Shown here: one piece after another, positions 6,415 to 7,949 of the stretch
How positions within the stretch are numbered: the first letter of the stretch is position 1
Layout of the letters: each line of letters begins with the position of its first letter
NCBI GenBank assembly: GCA_036675035.1
Contig: JAKFFO010000046.1
Location: forward strand, 1-7,949
DNA from: MESE01 sp036675035
Lineage (GTDB): Bacteria > Pseudomonadota > Gammaproteobacteria > Burkholderiales > Burkholderiaceae_D
Length of the DNA: 7,949 nt
Reading direction: 5' to 3'
The notes under the pieces: model-generated
The model's input: the letters and a program-made list of their open reading frames with translations, nothing else
Databases searched by the model: none
Told to the model about the DNA's origin: nothing
Program-made: the position numbers and the translations under genes

Positions 6415-7668
6415 ATGTACCAACATATTCAAGTGCCAGCCGACGGCAAGCAAATCACTGTCAATCCAGATTTCTCGTTGACTGTGCCCGATAATCCGAT
6501 CATTCCGTATATCGAGGGCGATGGTACCGGCGTTGATATCAGCCCGGTCATGATCAAGGTAGTAGATGCGGCGGTCGCCAAGGCATATAAAGGCAAGCGC
6601 AAAATCAGCTGGATGGAAATCTATGCCGGTGAAAAATCAACCAAGGTGTATGGTCCGGACGTTTGGCTTCCTGAAGAAACCCTGAAGGTTTTGAAAGACT
6701 ATGTCGTTTCAATCAAGGGGCCTCTGACCACGCCGGTCGGCGGCGGCATCCGTTCTCTGAACGTGGCCTTGCGTCAGGAACTCGATCTGTATGTTTGCTT
6801 GCGCCCGGTGCGCTACTTCACCGGCGTGCCATCTCCGGTTCGTGAGCCGGAAAAGACCGACATGGTGATCTTCCGCGAAAATTCGGAAGATATTTACGCG
6901 GGGATCGAGTGGCAGGAGGGTTCGGACGGCGCCAAGAAAATCATCGATTTCCTGATCAAGGAAATGGGTGTGAAAAAGATCCGCTTCCCCGGCACTTCCG
7001 GAATCGGTATCAAGCCGGTTTCGCGTGAAGGTACCGTACGGTTGGTTCGCAAAGCGATTCAGTATGCGATCGACAATGACAAGCCTTCGGTGACGATTGT
7101 CCATAAGGGCAATATCATGAAATATACCGAAGGCGGCTTCCGCGACTGGGCATATGAGCTGGCGCAAAAAGAGTTCGGCGCCGAATTGATCGATGGCGGC
7201 CCATGGTGCAAGTTCAAGAATCCGAAAACCGGCAAGGAAATCATCGTCAAGGATTCGATTGCCGATGCGTTCCTGCAGCAGATTTTGTTGCGTCCAAACG
7301 AGTACAGCGTGATTGCAACACTGAACCTGAATGGAGACTATATTTCGGACGCGTTGGCGGCTCAGGTCGGCGGTATCGGTATCGCGCCCGGCGCAAACCT
7401 GTCGGATTCGGTTGCAATGTTCGAGGCGACACATGGCACAGCTCCAAAATATGCAGGCAAGGACTATGTGAATCCGGGCTCGCTGATTCTGTCAGCCGAA
7501 ATGATGCTGCGGCATATGGGCTGGCTGGAAGCGGCGGATCTGATTATCGATTCGATGAGCAAAGCGATCACGTCGAAAAAAGTGACTTATGACTTTGCCC
7601 GCTTGATGGATGGCGCGACTCAGGTGTCGTGTTCAGGCTTTGGCGACGTGATGATCGAGCAGATGTAA
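6415..7668 (+). CDS. icd: NADP-dependent isocitrate dehydrogenase
   Basis: TCA-cycle enzyme that oxidatively decarboxylates isocitrate to 2-oxoglutarate with NADP. The 417 residues run one position ahead of the 416-residue E. coli enzyme, and every key residue I can place is kept. Isocitrate binding: Ser114, Asn116, Arg120, Arg130 and Arg154. Catalysis: Tyr161 and Lys231. Metal: Asp284, Asp308 and Asp312. NADP binding: His340 in ATHGTAPKYAG with Lys345 and Tyr346, and Tyr392 and Arg396 in VTYDFARLMDG; this is the NADP rather than the NAD pattern. Ser114 within GGGIRSLNVALRQ corresponds to the serine phosphorylated by AceK in E. coli, so control at the glyoxylate branch point is possible if aceK exists elsewhere. 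The start is supported by a GGAG ribosome binding site and by the length match. The gene has its own terminator, is divergent from rluE and is preceded by a palindromic candidate operator. Confidence 0.98.
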   Translation: MYQHIQVPADGKQITVNPDFSLTVPDNPIIPYIEGDGTGVDISPVMIKVVDAAVAKAYKGKRKISWMEIYAGEKSTKVYGPDVWLPEETLKVLKDYVVSIKGPLTTPVGGGIRSLNVALRQELDLYVCLRPVRYFTGVPSPVREPEKTDMVIFRENSEDIYAGIEWQEGSDGAKKIIDFLIKEMGVKKIRFPGTSGIGIKPVSREGTVRLVRKAIQYAIDNDKPSVTIVHKGNIMKYTEGGFRDWAYELAQKEFGAELIDGGPWCKFKNPKTGKEIIVKDSIADAFLQQILLRPNEYSVIATLNLNGDYISDALAAQVGGIGIAPGANLSDSVAMFEATHGTAPKYAGKDYVNPGSLILSAEMMLRHMGWLEAADLIIDSMSKAITSKKVTYDFARLMDGATQVSCSGFGDVMIEQM

Positions 7669-7695
7669 GCTCAATGCTTGGTCTCGCCACAAAAG

Positions 7696-7720
7696 AAAGC
7701 CGGGGATTCCCGGCTTTTTT
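7696..7720 (+). terminator. Intrinsic terminator of icd
   Basis: GCCGGG (7699-7704) pairs with CCCGGC (7709-7714) around a GATT loop, extended by three A-T pairs and followed by six T. It begins 27 bases after the icd stop codon. Confidence 0.9.
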
Positions 7721-7849
7721 CATTTCCTTTGCTGTTCTCGACAATCCGATACATTAGTATTTCGTTCGTCGCTAATCGCTCACCATATCCGATGTTGCAC
7801 TTTTAGCGTTCTTTGTACGTATATCCTTCGCTGATATGGCCGCAGCCAT

Positions 7850-7877
7850 AAAAAAACCCCGCAAAAGCGGGGTTTTT
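7850..7877 (-). terminator. Intrinsic terminator of the cold-shock gene, possibly bidirectional
   Basis: CCCCGC (7857-7862) and GCGGGG (7867-7872) form a hairpin with a four-base loop. On the minus strand it is followed by seven T, starting about 28 bases after the cold-shock stop codon. Five T on the plus-strand side would let it also stop transcripts from icd. A small second inverted repeat, TATGGC and GCCATA around CGCA (7835-7850), adjoins it. Between 7721 and 7834 I see nothing recognisable. Confidence 0.88.
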
Positions 7878-7900
7878 ACAAATCAACCTGGTTGCAAGAA

Positions 7901-7949
7901 TCAGGGAGCTTGAATGTTTGAAGCTTGCTTGCCTTTGGGGCCTTGCGTG
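7901..7949 (-). CDS. Cold-shock protein, C-terminal end only
   Basis: Only the last 15 complete codons and the stop are in the window. On the minus strand they read TQGPKGKQASNIQAP, the typical end of a CspA-family protein (in E. coli the corresponding stretch is TNGPKGPSAANV...). Such proteins are about 67-70 residues, a single OB-fold that binds single-stranded RNA and DNA and acts as an RNA chaperone. Most of the gene, including the RNP1 and RNP2 motifs, lies past the right edge, so which paralogue it is (often named cspA or cspD) cannot be told. It converges on icd and is followed by a good terminator. Confidence 0.85.
   Translation of the reverse strand, partial: TQGPKGKQASNIQAP

Noticed and set aside
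6709..7434. A 241-codon open frame antisense to icd on the minus strand
   Set aside because: It lies wholly within the strongly conserved icd gene, has no ribosome binding site or recognisable motif, and is explained by the codon pattern of icd.

Overview
This window reads as an ordinary housekeeping stretch of a betaproteobacterial chromosome. Order Burkholderiales is likely, and something near the Oxalobacteraceae is my best guess. This rests on the look of the Uup, MurJ, SirB1, RluE and Icd proteins, the gene order, and a moderate base composition judged by eye as slightly above half G+C. It was not tested by any search. I see no insertion sequence, phage gene, CRISPR array, rRNA or tRNA, and coding is dense with no broken genes. 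Two genes are cut by the window edges: uup at the left and a cold-shock protein gene at the right.

Layout. Bases 1-1686 (+) hold the 5'-truncated ABC-F ATPase gene uup. It converges on a minus-strand pair: murJ (4234 to 2684, lipid II flippase) followed by a SirB1-family gene (2620 to 1769), 63 bases apart and probably co-transcribed. murJ is divergent from rpsT (4531-4794, +, ribosomal protein S20), across a 296-base AT-rich interval. That interval carries the rpsT promoter, a possible near-leaderless promoter for murJ and one weak small-ORF candidate. rpsT converges on a gene for an exported DUF192 protein (5422 to 4973), with a strong, probably bidirectional terminator between them. Upstream of DUF192 on the same strand is rluE (6189 to 5620, 23S rRNA pseudouridine synthase). 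rluE is divergent from icd (6415-7668, +, NADP isocitrate dehydrogenase), as it is in Escherichia coli. icd ends in its own terminator and converges on the 3' end of a cold-shock gene (7949 to 7901, minus), which has a second terminator.

The genes do not form one pathway. They cover ribosome function (uup, rpsT, rluE), cell-wall precursor export (murJ), the TCA cycle (icd) and the cold-shock response. The most noticeable non-coding signal is a perfect 14-base palindrome in the rluE-icd intergenic region, a candidate operator for icd. I did not find a convincing undescribed system here. The findings are small regulatory observations with modest scores.
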